Position numbers and translations under genes: made by a program. 64,000 nucleotides of DNA from JANQEU01 sp965601455 (GTDB lineage: Bacteria > Bacteroidota > Bacteroidia > Cytophagales > Cyclobacteriaceae). Location: positions 3,906,001-3,970,000 of the forward strand of contig OZ271831.1 in the NCBI GenBank assembly GCA_965601455.1. The letters run 5' to 3'. The notes beneath the pieces were generated by a model. It searched no databases. It was not told the origin of the DNA and saw only the letters and a list, made by a program, of their open reading frames with translations. This document shows, piece by piece, positions 55,732 through 64,000 of this stretch. Positions within the stretch are counted from its first letter, which is position 1. The number at the start of each line of letters is the position of its first letter.

Positions 55732-55798
55732 GATAGAACCCCACCACCTACAAGTGTTTTCCAATAGAATTCACCAACAAAAAAATGAAAACAGCTAT

Positions 55799-56488
55799 TT
55801 AGATCATTTTTCGATCTTGCATAAATCGGAAGATACTGTCTACAATTTCCTCACTACTAAGTGTTTTCCGGTTGTAGACTACATCAAACAGGTCTAAACT
55901 AAATGCCTTATCGGTAAGATGCTCCGTCCACATCCTTCGGTCGTGATCACGCAGCATAATATGGGCTCTAGCTTCTGTTGGATCCATTCCTTTCTTTTCT
56001 GCTACTTGCCTGATTCGCCATTCTAGAGGGCCAATTAGTCGTATGTGAATCGAGCTTGGAATGGCCTGCGTAATAGTTGAGCCTCCCCTACCAATAATGA
56101 TTACATTTCCTTCCCGGGCGTATAACTCGATGATATCGACTACATAGTCAATTATTTCTTTGTCAGTGAGACCATAGGAGCCAGATAAACCGTTAAGAAT
56201 ATCATTTACGGGATTGGTTCCATGAGCAATTACCCTCTTTTCCAGTCGGTTAGGCGATAATTTTAAGGCCTTGGCAGACTCGTCAATTACCTCCTTACTG
56301 ATATACTTCCATGGCTTTTTCGTAATCTTACCTTCCTGACTGTTGGCAATTTTTCTGATAAGCTTAATCGCAATATCATTTGCCTCGCATCCGTATTCAC
56401 GGGAAATGGTGACAACAGGGCCGGGCTTTTTGCGCAAGTTTCGCATATTGTCCCGCTCATTCATGTACTTTTTCAGATCAATTTTCAT
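55799..56488 (-). CDS. Cytidylate kinase-like family protein
   Basis: A 229-residue protein of the cytidylate-kinase-like family, as in actinobacterial and Bacteroidota paralogues. 'GPVVTISREYGCEANDIAIK' replaces the classical GxxGxGKS loop, and 'NVIIIGRGGSTITQAIPSSI' and 'LRDHDRRMWTEHL' follow. ATG 56488 is preferred over TTG 56542, which adds 18 residues. It is distinct from the canonical cmk at 6.5 kb; whether it phosphorylates nucleotides is uncertain because the P-loop is degenerate. Confidence 0.87.
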   Translation of the reverse strand: MKIDLKKYMNERDNMRNLRKKPGPVVTISREYGCEANDIAIKLIRKIANSQEGKITKKPWKYISKEVIDESAKALKLSPNRLEKRVIAHGTNPVNDILNGLSGSYGLTDKEIIDYVVDIIELYAREGNVIIIGRGGSTITQAIPSSIHIRLIGPLEWRIRQVAEKKGMDPTEARAHIMLRDHDRRMWTEHLTDKAFSLDLFDVVYNRKTLSSEEIVDSIFRFMQDRKMI

Positions 56489-56679
56489 GGCAATACGAGT
56501 AATGTGCTTGGGTAAAGTATCACCTGTATCTTTCCTGTACAATGATATTTGTTAGCCCTTGGGAATTATTTTTCATGATTTTTATGACGACCTGATACAC
56601 AGGAAGGTCGAAATCCATTCTTTTCCTTTCGATCTAACGAAAGAGAATTTCTATATGTTTACGTTCAAAACCTATCCTG

Positions 56680-57096
56680 ATGAGAACAGTAATGTTAGTA
56701 ACTCATTTCCTGGGCATGGCAATGGGAGTCGGAACAAGTTTCGCCTTTATGTTTCTTGGAATTCAGGCCTCAAAACTAGAAGAAGGTGAAAGACAAAAAT
56801 TCCTTGTAAACGCTCTTTCAATAGGAAGAATGGGAAACATTGGTCTGATTCTGTTGTTCATATCCGGCGGATACCTGATGACTCCTTACTGGAGTGTTCT
56901 TGGAAGTATGCCCCTGCTTATCACCAAATTGGTTCTATTTCTCGTCCTGGGGGCACTAATTGGGATCATTTCATCTAAAGCCAGGAAAGCCCGCAATGGA
57001 GATCTGGAACAACTTTCAAAAATCCCGTTACTTGGTCAGTTCACGATGATTACCGGAATCACGATAATCATTCTTGCCGTTTCCGTTTTCCAGTAA
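56680..57096 (+). CDS. Small four-helix membrane protein (138 aa)
   Basis: A 138-residue membrane protein. Four hydrophobic helices span most of the sequence ('VTHFLGMAMGVGTSFAF', 'NIGLILLFISGGYLM', 'LLITKLVLFLVLGALIGI', 'TMITGITIIILAVSVF'). A His in the first helix and the layout recall DUF2269/CopD-type small membrane proteins, but the match is weak. Function unknown. It converges with the following permease gene, with 3 nt between the stops. Confidence 0.7.
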   Translation: MRTVMLVTHFLGMAMGVGTSFAFMFLGIQASKLEEGERQKFLVNALSIGRMGNIGLILLFISGGYLMTPYWSVLGSMPLLITKLVLFLVLGALIGIISSKARKARNGDLEQLSKIPLLGQFTMITGITIIILAVSVFQ

Positions 57097-57099
57097 TAT

Positions 57100-59466
57100 C
57101 TATTCAGCTCGCAACCCAACGGTAGGATTGGTCTTGGTGACTTTTAAGAGGTGAGAACTAACGGTAACCACAACCGTAGCGACAATTAAGCCGAACATGA
57201 CCAAAATCGGTCCTGGAGTTACCGCCATGTGGAACTTGTAGATTACTCCAAATAATGTCTTTACCAAAACATAACTTAAGGGACCACCAATCGCTAATGA
57301 AATAACAAGGAATAAGCTAAAATGAGAACTGATGGCCTTGGTTAACGCCATCCAATTAGCACCTAGTACTTTCCTGACGCTAAACTCTTTTACCCTTGAG
57401 GAAACATTAAGACTTACCAGCCCAAATAAACCTAAACAAGTCATTACCAATGCGATGACGGCAACTGAAATCATCAACACCTTGTGACCATTAACATTTC
57501 GGAAATAGTCGGCAAAAAGATCTGACTGGTAATCACCATTGAATGGGGCTTCAGGAAAAAGATCGCTCCATATTGCTTCTATTTCCTCATAGGTCTCAAT
57601 CTCCTTACCCACTTTCGTTTTTACAACTAAAATATCTTGCTCATTTGTATCCGCCATCCGAAAGAAGATAGGATTAATATCACTCCAAAAACTGCGGTAA
57701 TGGAAGTCTTTCAAAACCCCAATGACAGTATACTGGACACTATCAAATCTAAAGGTCTTTAACAAGGCATCGTCCCACTCCATACGTTTAACAAAGGTTT
57801 GATTAACGACCACAGCAGTACGGTCAGACTCGTAATCCTCTCGGAAAATCCTCCCTTCTTCAAGCTCAAGTCCCATTACTTCGATGTAACGCTCATCTAC
57901 CTCAATTCTTTCCACTTCCTTTTTTGCATCCGGAAGTTCAATCACTGAAGTAGATACACTATATCCCAAATGATTTCTGCTAGCCGCTATTGCTTCGACG
58001 GATGGGAGTTGCGATATACGGTTTTCAAGAGCAACTCTTTTATCGTACTCCCTGGTAGGGATCATTATACGAGATTCTTTTTCATATCCCCATGGGCGCT
58101 CTTCCTGATATTCTGTATTCAGCGTAAAGAATATCCCACAAGAAACCGCCACGCAGGCAATAATAAACTGGAAAGTCATGAAGATCTTTGACAAAAGATT
58201 ACGTCTACCAAATAGTAGTTTACCCTTCAATATGGATACTACCTGGAACCTCGAAACGTATAAAGCGGGATAGGCACCTGAAGCAACTGCGGTGAATAAC
58301 AACAATCCAATAATAAATACCCAAAATTGAAGAGTCATCACCTCCAACCCCATCTCCAAGCCAAACAAATTACCCATTCCCGGAACAAAGAATACTGCTC
58401 CCAATACAACTCCAATAACAAGAGCAATGAAAGTCTGAAACAAATTTTCTATCATGAAGAGGGTAATCAGACTTCCCCTGTTGGCCCCTGTAACTTTTCG
58501 AATTCCAATTTCCTTCAATCTTTTAACTGCTGATGCTATAGCGATGTTTAGATAATTGACACAGGCTAATACAATCATCAATATGGCGATGATTGATAAT
58601 ATAACCTGTCCCTCAACATCACTTTGTCTGGAAATATCCCAGCGAATATCTTTAGACCTGTCATAAAGCGTAGTGAGTGGTTCTAATGAAAATGCCAGTA
58701 TCTCCCAGTCTTTTTGGGCGGAATTTACAATCGCAGGGTAACTGGCTAACTGGTCAGAAATTTTCTCTGCATCTGAAGCGGATTCGGTCATCACAAAAAC
58801 GGCATTAATATTCTCAGACCAATCCACAGTTTTGAAGTTCTCATCAAACCTTTCTCGAAGCTCATAATTGGTAAGGAAGTTGAAGTCGAAGCTGGTCTTA
58901 GTTTGATCCACCTTGACCACAGCTCCAATTTCCAATTGAATCCTGCCACTTTCACCAGCAAATTTCAATAGTAGAATTTTTCCTGTAGGATCTTCGTCCC
59001 CAAAATATTTGGTTGCTATTTTCTCGTTAATAATAACTTTATCACGATTTTGTATTGAATTGATATCCCCTTTAACCAGTTCAAAATCAAAGATTTCCAT
59101 AAACTCAGGATCAACCATTCGAGTCCATTCACGGAATACCTGATCCCCTTTTTTGACAATAACCGATCGATCTTCAATTCTGCATTGGTGTGTGATTTGT
59201 GGGAAGTCTTGTTTCAATTGTAATCCGATTGCAGCAGGTGCAATCCCAAATAAATCCGGTTCACCGTCTCTATTCACTTCACTGGTTACCATGAATATTC
59301 GATCTTTTTTTAAATGCTGATCCTCCATACCAAACTCCAATGACAGGTAGGCATAAACAACCATGCAGCAGCCGATAGCAAGCGCCAGTCCCAGTGTATT
59401 GATAAATGAGGACAGTGGGTTTTTCAGAAGTGACCTGAAAGAGGTTTTGAAGTAGTTCTTAAGCAT
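57100..59466 (-). CDS. FtsX/MacB-type ABC transporter permease
   Basis: A 788-residue permease of the same type as the two others in this window, without the prefix domain. It opens 'MLKNYFKTSFRSLLKNPLSS' with the first helix 'FINTLGLALAIGCCMVVYAY', and has 'LKEIGIRKVTGANRGSLITL' in the first FtsX unit and 'VKEFSVRKVLGANWMAL' in the second. ATG 59466 is preferred over the upstream TTG at 59505. No ATPase or PadR gene is adjacent. The substrate is unknown. Confidence 0.92.
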   Translation of the reverse strand: MLKNYFKTSFRSLLKNPLSSFINTLGLALAIGCCMVVYAYLSLEFGMEDQHLKKDRIFMVTSEVNRDGEPDLFGIAPAAIGLQLKQDFPQITHQCRIEDRSVIVKKGDQVFREWTRMVDPEFMEIFDFELVKGDINSIQNRDKVIINEKIATKYFGDEDPTGKILLLKFAGESGRIQLEIGAVVKVDQTKTSFDFNFLTNYELRERFDENFKTVDWSENINAVFVMTESASDAEKISDQLASYPAIVNSAQKDWEILAFSLEPLTTLYDRSKDIRWDISRQSDVEGQVILSIIAILMIVLACVNYLNIAIASAVKRLKEIGIRKVTGANRGSLITLFMIENLFQTFIALVIGVVLGAVFFVPGMGNLFGLEMGLEVMTLQFWVFIIGLLLFTAVASGAYPALYVSRFQVVSILKGKLLFGRRNLLSKIFMTFQFIIACVAVSCGIFFTLNTEYQEERPWGYEKESRIMIPTREYDKRVALENRISQLPSVEAIAASRNHLGYSVSTSVIELPDAKKEVERIEVDERYIEVMGLELEEGRIFREDYESDRTAVVVNQTFVKRMEWDDALLKTFRFDSVQYTVIGVLKDFHYRSFWSDINPIFFRMADTNEQDILVVKTKVGKEIETYEEIEAIWSDLFPEAPFNGDYQSDLFADYFRNVNGHKVLMISVAVIALVMTCLGLFGLVSLNVSSRVKEFSVRKVLGANWMALTKAISSHFSLFLVISLAIGGPLSYVLVKTLFGVIYKFHMAVTPGPILVMFGLIVATVVVTVSSHLLKVTKTNPTVGLRAE

Positions 59467-59551
59467 TTTGATCCTTTTGTCACATAGGATGTGAATTGAA
59501 TGCAAAAGGTTGCATCAAATTGTTGACTTTATTTTCGACAACTTTAACCTG

Positions 59552-60487
59552 CTAATCGAAAACTGCCCAAAAGCCATCAGCCTGTTTCCTGTCTATTGGC
59601 TCTGAACTTACAATAACTCGATATTTGAGCCGATAATTTTGATTTGGGACCAATAGCCAGTCTTTGTTCTTCGTAGGAGAAAAGTTTATGAAAACTGCAC
59701 CTTCCGCACTTGCTGAAGGCCAAACTCTTAGGGGCTCCGGATGGTTGTAGTTTTCCTTATGGGATAAAATCAAAACTGCACCAAAATCATTTTGTAGCTG
59801 ACCTTGGACCAGGCACCACTTACCTAAGCTCCCGTCTATTTCGTCTCTTCGATCCTTGTTAGAGGAGATTATTGAACTTGTTGAAGAGTTCCATAATGGA
59901 GTTCCTCTGAAAGTAAATCCACCGTATCGATATTCAAGAATATGGAATGGCTTATCCGTAGCACACTCATACTGAATTGTGTAGTCAATTGCGTAAGTTT
60001 TATCATCGATTGGGACCACTTTTACCCTCTGAAACTCATCAAGCACTACCTGCTCCAAACTCCCTTTTATCCTAATGTGCTGATGATGCGCTAGAAAACC
60101 GTCGTCATCCTGTTCCAGAAATTCCTTGAAACGTACAGTCCCTTGCTTCTTTGCAAGATTCCAGAAATCAATTGTATCTCCTTCGAATAAGACATGGGTC
60201 CATGGATTCCAGATTCCGAAATGATGATAATGATCAGATGGTTGAATATCGGTCAACACATGTCCCTCTAACGTCGATATTGGATGAAAAAAACCACTCC
60301 GATTAAATACCTTATTAATCGGTGAAGGTGACTCATAGACGCCAAATTGATAGGTCAGGACAGGAATTTCCTTCATCACTATCTCCAACCTTCCATCAAC
60401 AATATTATTTTTAACAACGGATTGAGTTAGTCCTGTAGTTCCGGATAACAATGCAATTATCAAGTATATTTGACCTTTATTGAACAT
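59552..60487 (-). CDS. PmoA family (DUF6807) secreted protein
   Basis: A 311-residue protein with an N-terminal signal peptide ('IYLIIALLSGTTGLTQ'). The mature part carries 'EGHVLTDIQPSDHYHHFGIW' and 'EYRYGGFTFRGTPLWN', typical of the PmoA/DUF6807 family annotated as methane-oxygenase-like. That name is historical and no oxygenase activity is implied. The family is common in Bacteroidota and Planctomycetes glycan loci. It diverges from the phosphotriesterase-like gene with only 20 nt between starts. Confidence 0.85.
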   Translation of the reverse strand: MFNKGQIYLIIALLSGTTGLTQSVVKNNIVDGRLEIVMKEIPVLTYQFGVYESPSPINKVFNRSGFFHPISTLEGHVLTDIQPSDHYHHFGIWNPWTHVLFEGDTIDFWNLAKKQGTVRFKEFLEQDDDGFLAHHQHIRIKGSLEQVVLDEFQRVKVVPIDDKTYAIDYTIQYECATDKPFHILEYRYGGFTFRGTPLWNSSTSSIISSNKDRRDEIDGSLGKWCLVQGQLQNDFGAVLILSHKENYNHPEPLRVWPSASAEGAVFINFSPTKNKDWLLVPNQNYRLKYRVIVSSEPIDRKQADGFWAVFD

Positions 60488-60507
60488 AGCTTCTACTTTC
60501 GATACGT

Positions 60508-61548
60508 ATGGATTTAGATAAAATTCATAATCTAAAGACTTCTAAGTCTTTGAATAACGTCTTTATAGTTCTGGCTGTTTTACTGATATCATGCTCAACC
60601 AATGAGGTTCATAAAGTAAATACAGTTCTAGGTGAAAAGGAGTATGGATCAAACAAAACATGGCTGTCACACGAACATCTTCTCGTTGACTTCATTGGTG
60701 CTGAACAGTACGATCCCAATGCGTGGGATAGAAAAACGGTAATCGCTGCTTTAACACCTTATCTTAATGATGTACAATCGAATAACGTTGATGTATTCGT
60801 CGATCCGACACCGCCATATCTAGGGCGTGATGTCCTTTTACTAAGAGAAATAGCCAAAGAATTTGAAATTGATATTGTGACGAATACCGGATTATACGGG
60901 GCTTATGAGAATAAGTACATTCCAAGTTCTGCACTATCTATGAGCGCCCAGGAAATAGCGGAAATGTGGATAACCGAATTTCTATATGGAATTGAGAATA
61001 CCGACATTAAACCGGGATTCATGAAGATCAGTGTCGATGCACAAGACACTCTGGACACCATGCATGTCAAGTTAGTTAAAGCTGCTGCGTTAACACATAT
61101 CGCTACAGGTATGATAATCGCCTCACATACCGGACCGGCAGTAGGGCTTTGGCCGCAACTGGACATTCTTAAAAAGATGAATGTTCATCCATCGGCATTT
61201 ATCTGGGTTCATGCACAGAACGAAAATGATTATTCTGAGTACCTCAAAGCCGCTCGTACAGGGGTATGGATAAGTTTTGATGGACTGGGATGGGAATTGG
61301 AAAATCATGTGGAAAAGATCATTTATGCCAGGAAACAGGGTTTCCTTAATCAGGTTCTCATCTCCCATGATGCAGGTTGGTATGACCCACAAAAGGAGTC
61401 ACAGCAGATTGTCGGGTACACAAATATTTTTGAAGAACTGATTCCTACCTTGCAAGAAAATGGTTTTACACAACAAGAGCTGGACCAACTATTAAAAATA
61501 AATCCAGTTCGCGCCTTCGGAATCAAAAAACGATTACTAGAGAGATAA
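60508..61548 (+). CDS. Phosphotriesterase/lactonase-like lipoprotein
   Basis: A 346-residue amidohydrolase-superfamily lipoprotein. The lipobox is 'VLLISC' (Cys30). Predicted metal ligands are visible: His55 and His57 in 'LSHEHLL', the carbamylated Lys173 in 'GFMKISVD', His207 in 'ASHTGPA', His235 in 'WVHAQ' and Asp288 in 'SHDAGW'. The full set implies an active binuclear metal site. Natural members hydrolyse lactones or phosphotriesters. The location at the outer face suggests an extracytoplasmic substrate. Confidence 0.9.
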   Translation: MDLDKIHNLKTSKSLNNVFIVLAVLLISCSTNEVHKVNTVLGEKEYGSNKTWLSHEHLLVDFIGAEQYDPNAWDRKTVIAALTPYLNDVQSNNVDVFVDPTPPYLGRDVLLLREIAKEFEIDIVTNTGLYGAYENKYIPSSALSMSAQEIAEMWITEFLYGIENTDIKPGFMKISVDAQDTLDTMHVKLVKAAALTHIATGMIIASHTGPAVGLWPQLDILKKMNVHPSAFIWVHAQNENDYSEYLKAARTGVWISFDGLGWELENHVEKIIYARKQGFLNQVLISHDAGWYDPQKESQQIVGYTNIFEELIPTLQENGFTQQELDQLLKINPVRAFGIKKRLLER

Positions 61549-61700
61549 CCCTATTCTAGAATCCCCAAGCTTTGAATTTGCTATCCTCAATCATGGGCTT
61601 AGTGGTCATTCTCGCACTCTTGTATCCCTAGGATCATACTGTTCTTTTTGAAGACAAAAAAGATCGAAAATATTATTCTATCACATAAACCCATATTCAT

Positions 61701-61708
61701 TAAGTTTG
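61701..61708 (+). promoter_or_regulatory. Possible promoter -7 box for the penicillin acylase gene
   Basis: TAAGTTTG matches TAnnTTTG exactly, 29 nt before the ATG at 61737. The expected upstream TTG is not seen at 17-23 nt, so the call is tentative. The rest of the 188-nt gap (61549-61736) shows nothing else. Confidence 0.4.
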
Positions 61709-61736
61709 ATTGTTCTTCATCTTATAAAATCACAGA

Positions 61737-63920
61737 ATGAAATATTTCACCCCAGCCATTCTCCTTCTCCTCCTGGCGTGTTCACCAACAAAAAATATCA
61801 GCGAAGAAGTCACGAAATGGGAGGAACAAGCTAAGAGCATTACGATTATCCGGGATGACTATGGTGTCCCACATATTTATGGAAAAACAGATGCAGATGC
61901 CGTATTCGGATTGCTATACGCCCAGTGCGAAGATGACTTTAACCGAGTAGAACGAAACTATATTTGGGCTACCGGTCGACTGGCAGAGGTAGAAGGTGAA
62001 TCTGCGCTCTATAGTGACTTGAGAGCCAATCTGTTTATGACAGAAGAAGAAGCTATTGAAAGGTATGAATCAAGTCCGGAATGGTTGAAGAAATTGTGCG
62101 TTGCCTTTGCTGACGGCATTAATTACTACCTGCACACACATCCTGAAGTCAAACCAAAACTTCTGACACGCTTTGAGCCCTGGATGCCAATGTATTTCAG
62201 TGAAGGATCTATAGGGGGGGACATTGAACGCATCGATACGGAAAAGATAAAGGCGCTTTATGGAAACAATGAGTCGATCGCTTCACTTCATCAAAGCGGT
62301 TTGCTTGGAGAAGATCCATACAACGACCCACCAGGTTCCAACGGGTTTGCGATCTCTGGAAAACTTTCCGAATCCGGCAATGCGATGTTAATGATCAATC
62401 CCCATACTTCTTTTTACTTCCGCGGTGAGTTTCATGCCGTAAGTGAAGAGGGTTTAAATGCATACGGTGCCATTACATGGGGACAGTTTTTTATTTACCA
62501 GGGATTCAACGAAAAAACAGGTTGGATGCACACATCAACTTACACGGATGTGATTGACGAATTCGTGGAAATTGTAGAGAAGAAGGAGAATAAATACGTC
62601 TACAAGTACGGCGATGAATGGAGAGATGTCCAAGAGCAGGATATCATCCTTAAATACCTCGATAGCGGAAGCATGAAGGAAAGAACATTCACAATCTATC
62701 GAACACATCACGGGCCAGTGACGCACAAAATTGATGACAACTGGGTGTCAACTGCAATGATGTGGGAACCAGTAAAAGCTCTTCAACAATCGTATATCAG
62801 GACAAAGCAGGATGGTCATGATTCGTTTCGTGAAATGATGAACATCCGTACTAATTCTTCGAATAACACCGTGTATGCAGATGCCGAAGGAAACATCGCC
62901 TATTATCATGGCAATTTTATTCCTAAAAGGGACATTCAATTTGACTATTCAAAACCGGTCGATGGGAGTAATCCTCAGACAGACTGGCAAGGTCTACATG
63001 AAGTAGAAGAGTCAATAGTAGTGATTAACCCCGAAAATGGATGGATTCAAAACTGTAATAGTACACCTTTTACGTCAGCGGCGGAATTCAGTCCGAAGGT
63101 TGAGGACTATCCTTACTATATGTCCAGAAACGAAGAACGATTTCGAGGTGTACATGCCATTGATTTATTGAAGAGAGTTGATAAACTATCACTGGATGGC
63201 CTCATTCAACTGGCGCATGACACTCATCTTCCGGCATTTGAAACTTTGCTACCTAAGTTGGTCAAAGCCTTTGAGGACAATCGAGATGAATATAAAGATT
63301 TGACAGACGCCATAGAAGTGCTTAGAAATTGGGATTACCGATCCGATGTTGGTTCAGTTGCAATGACACTAAGCCACTTTTATGGCTTACAATGTCTTAG
63401 AAACGGATCAGCACCAGATGGTTTATCCAGAATGGAAAGAATCACCTACTATGGTACGGAGGAACGGCCAGAAGAGCTATTAAGCTTTTTTAGAGAGATC
63501 AAGGATCAACTGGTTGAGGATTTCGGTACATGGGAAGTGGAATGGGGTGAGGTCAATCGTTTTCAGCGAATCAACAACGATATAAAACCATCATTTGACG
63601 ACTCTCAACCCAGTTTGCCGGTTGGCATGGCTAATGGTCTATGGGGAGCACTTGCTTCATACGGTGCGAACAAATTCGATACAAAAAAACTCTATGGGAC
63701 ATATGGAAACAGCTTTGTTGCGGCCGTTGAATTTGGTGAAAAGGTACGAGCCAAAAGTATGTTGGCAGGAGGTCAAAGTGGAGATATCGATTCCCCACAC
63801 TTTTTCGATCAGGCTCAACGATACATTGATATTGAGTTTAAGGAAGTAGCCTTTTACAGGGAGGATGTGGAAAAGCGCGCAGAGGAGACGTACACCCCAG
63901 GAAAAAGAGATCAACCATAA
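61737..63920 (+). CDS. Penicillin acylase family (S45) lipoprotein
   Basis: A 727-residue Ntn hydrolase. The lipobox is 'LLLLLACS' (Cys15). 'IRDDYGVPHIYGKTDADAVF' and 'AQCEDDFNRVERNYIWATGR' form the alpha-chain start, typical for S45. The processing site and catalytic serine lie in 'PPGSNGFAISG' (Ser201), and 'RTHHGPVTH' follows in the beta chain. Members remove acyl groups from beta-lactams, acyl-homoserine lactones or peptides; substrate unknown. The C-terminal 10 nt overlap the end of a convergent membrane protein gene. Confidence 0.93.
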   Translation: MKYFTPAILLLLLACSPTKNISEEVTKWEEQAKSITIIRDDYGVPHIYGKTDADAVFGLLYAQCEDDFNRVERNYIWATGRLAEVEGESALYSDLRANLFMTEEEAIERYESSPEWLKKLCVAFADGINYYLHTHPEVKPKLLTRFEPWMPMYFSEGSIGGDIERIDTEKIKALYGNNESIASLHQSGLLGEDPYNDPPGSNGFAISGKLSESGNAMLMINPHTSFYFRGEFHAVSEEGLNAYGAITWGQFFIYQGFNEKTGWMHTSTYTDVIDEFVEIVEKKENKYVYKYGDEWRDVQEQDIILKYLDSGSMKERTFTIYRTHHGPVTHKIDDNWVSTAMMWEPVKALQQSYIRTKQDGHDSFREMMNIRTNSSNNTVYADAEGNIAYYHGNFIPKRDIQFDYSKPVDGSNPQTDWQGLHEVEESIVVINPENGWIQNCNSTPFTSAAEFSPKVEDYPYYMSRNEERFRGVHAIDLLKRVDKLSLDGLIQLAHDTHLPAFETLLPKLVKAFEDNRDEYKDLTDAIEVLRNWDYRSDVGSVAMTLSHFYGLQCLRNGSAPDGLSRMERITYYGTEERPEELLSFFREIKDQLVEDFGTWEVEWGEVNRFQRINNDIKPSFDDSQPSLPVGMANGLWGALASYGANKFDTKKLYGTYGNSFVAAVEFGEKVRAKSMLAGGQSGDIDSPHFFDQAQRYIDIEFKEVAFYREDVEKRAEETYTPGKRDQP

Positions 63921-64000
63921 AGAGTACTAAACAATCCATATACCCCTACTGCAGAAATAACCAATAGACTTAACCACAATACTAAGTCATACCAAAAAGT
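63911..64000 (-). CDS. C-terminal end of a membrane protein (cut by window)
   Basis: Only the last 29 codons and the TGA lie in the window. The reading is open to the right edge and encodes a hydrophobic helix ('DLVLWLSLLVISAVGVYGLF') followed by a short tail. Only this minus-strand frame is open for the whole stretch. The rest lies outside, so no family can be named. Confidence 0.55.
   Translation of the reverse strand, partial: TFWYDLVLWLSLLVISAVGVYGLFSTLYG

Noticed and set aside
59518..59545. Hairpin TTGTTGA/TCGACAA between two minus-strand genes
   Set aside because: The stem is short and the minus strand shows no T run after it, so a terminator is not supported.
1..64000. CRISPR arrays, insertion sequences, prophage or rRNA/tRNA genes
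   Set aside because: No spaced short repeats, transposase or integrase reading frames or RNA-gene signatures were seen. The coding region is continuous with only short gaps.

Overview
The window looks like chromosomal DNA of a Gram-negative marine Bacteroidota, most likely of the Cytophagales/gliding type. The evidence is a Na+-translocating NADH:quinone reductase, proteins with type IX secretion (T9SS) sorting domains of both the CHU_C (type B) and PNP-loop (type A) kinds, a CarboxypepD_reg/TonB receptor, FtsX-type permeases without an ATPase partner, and promoter-like TAnnTTTG boxes. Base composition is moderate to low GC throughout. I see no insertion sequence, phage, CRISPR array, rRNA or tRNA. 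Family and genus cannot be fixed from the sequence alone.

Layout. 1-5.5 kb (minus strand): nqrA-B-C-D-E without nqrF, ending at a strong terminator, followed by a truncated asparagine-synthetase-like gene. 5.6-8.3 kb (minus): fabD, a 45-residue small lipoprotein-like ORF, cmk and ispH, overlapping or abutting as a housekeeping operon with its own promoter. 8.2-11.6 kb (minus): a DCC-family (DUF393) protein and a 970-residue T9SS type B adhesin-like protein. 11.7-15.1 kb (plus): sdhC-sdhA-sdhB. 15.1-16.5 kb (minus): an orphan membrane histidine kinase. 16.7-29.4 kb (plus): M28 peptidase, PhnB-like VOC protein, FAD monooxygenase, TonB-dependent receptor, two tandem CotH-kinase/LTD/T9SS proteins, a carboxylesterase and a DUF1801 protein. 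29.4-35.5 kb: a 1141-residue protein of unknown family, divergent from a secreted type I pullulanase-like enzyme. 35.6-39.6 kb (plus): FtsX-type permease, glyoxalase-like protein, Omp85-type barrel. 39.6-43.0 kb (minus): PPK2 plus a Tat-exported GMC dehydrogenase pair. 43.0-43.8 kb: three small plus-strand ORFs. 43.9-51.5 kb (plus): an eight-gene run with tiny gaps holding two DUF885-type proteins, an aldo/keto reductase, an NhaC-type antiporter and small proteins. 51.5-56.5 kb: two small membrane proteins, a PadR/permease pair preceded by a 20-bp direct repeat, a short protein made of six 'SFPD' repeats, and a second cytidylate-kinase-like gene. 56.7-64 kb: small membrane protein, third FtsX-type permease, PmoA-like/DUF6807 protein divergent from a phosphotriesterase-like lipoprotein, a penicillin acylase lipoprotein and the end of a membrane protein.

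How it fits together. Nqr and succinate dehydrogenase feed quinone-linked respiration and sodium bioenergetics, and the NhaC-type carrier fits the same Na+ economy. The remainder is an envelope and extracellular toolkit: peptidases, esterase, amidase, amylase, sugar dehydrogenase, T9SS cargo and FtsX-type permeases. The items most worth a second look are the SFPD-repeat protein, the PadR direct repeat, the missing nqrF with a hairpin at the head of the next gene, the small-ORF cluster at 43.07-43.72 kb, the 1141-residue protein beside the pullulanase, and the tandem CotH pair.
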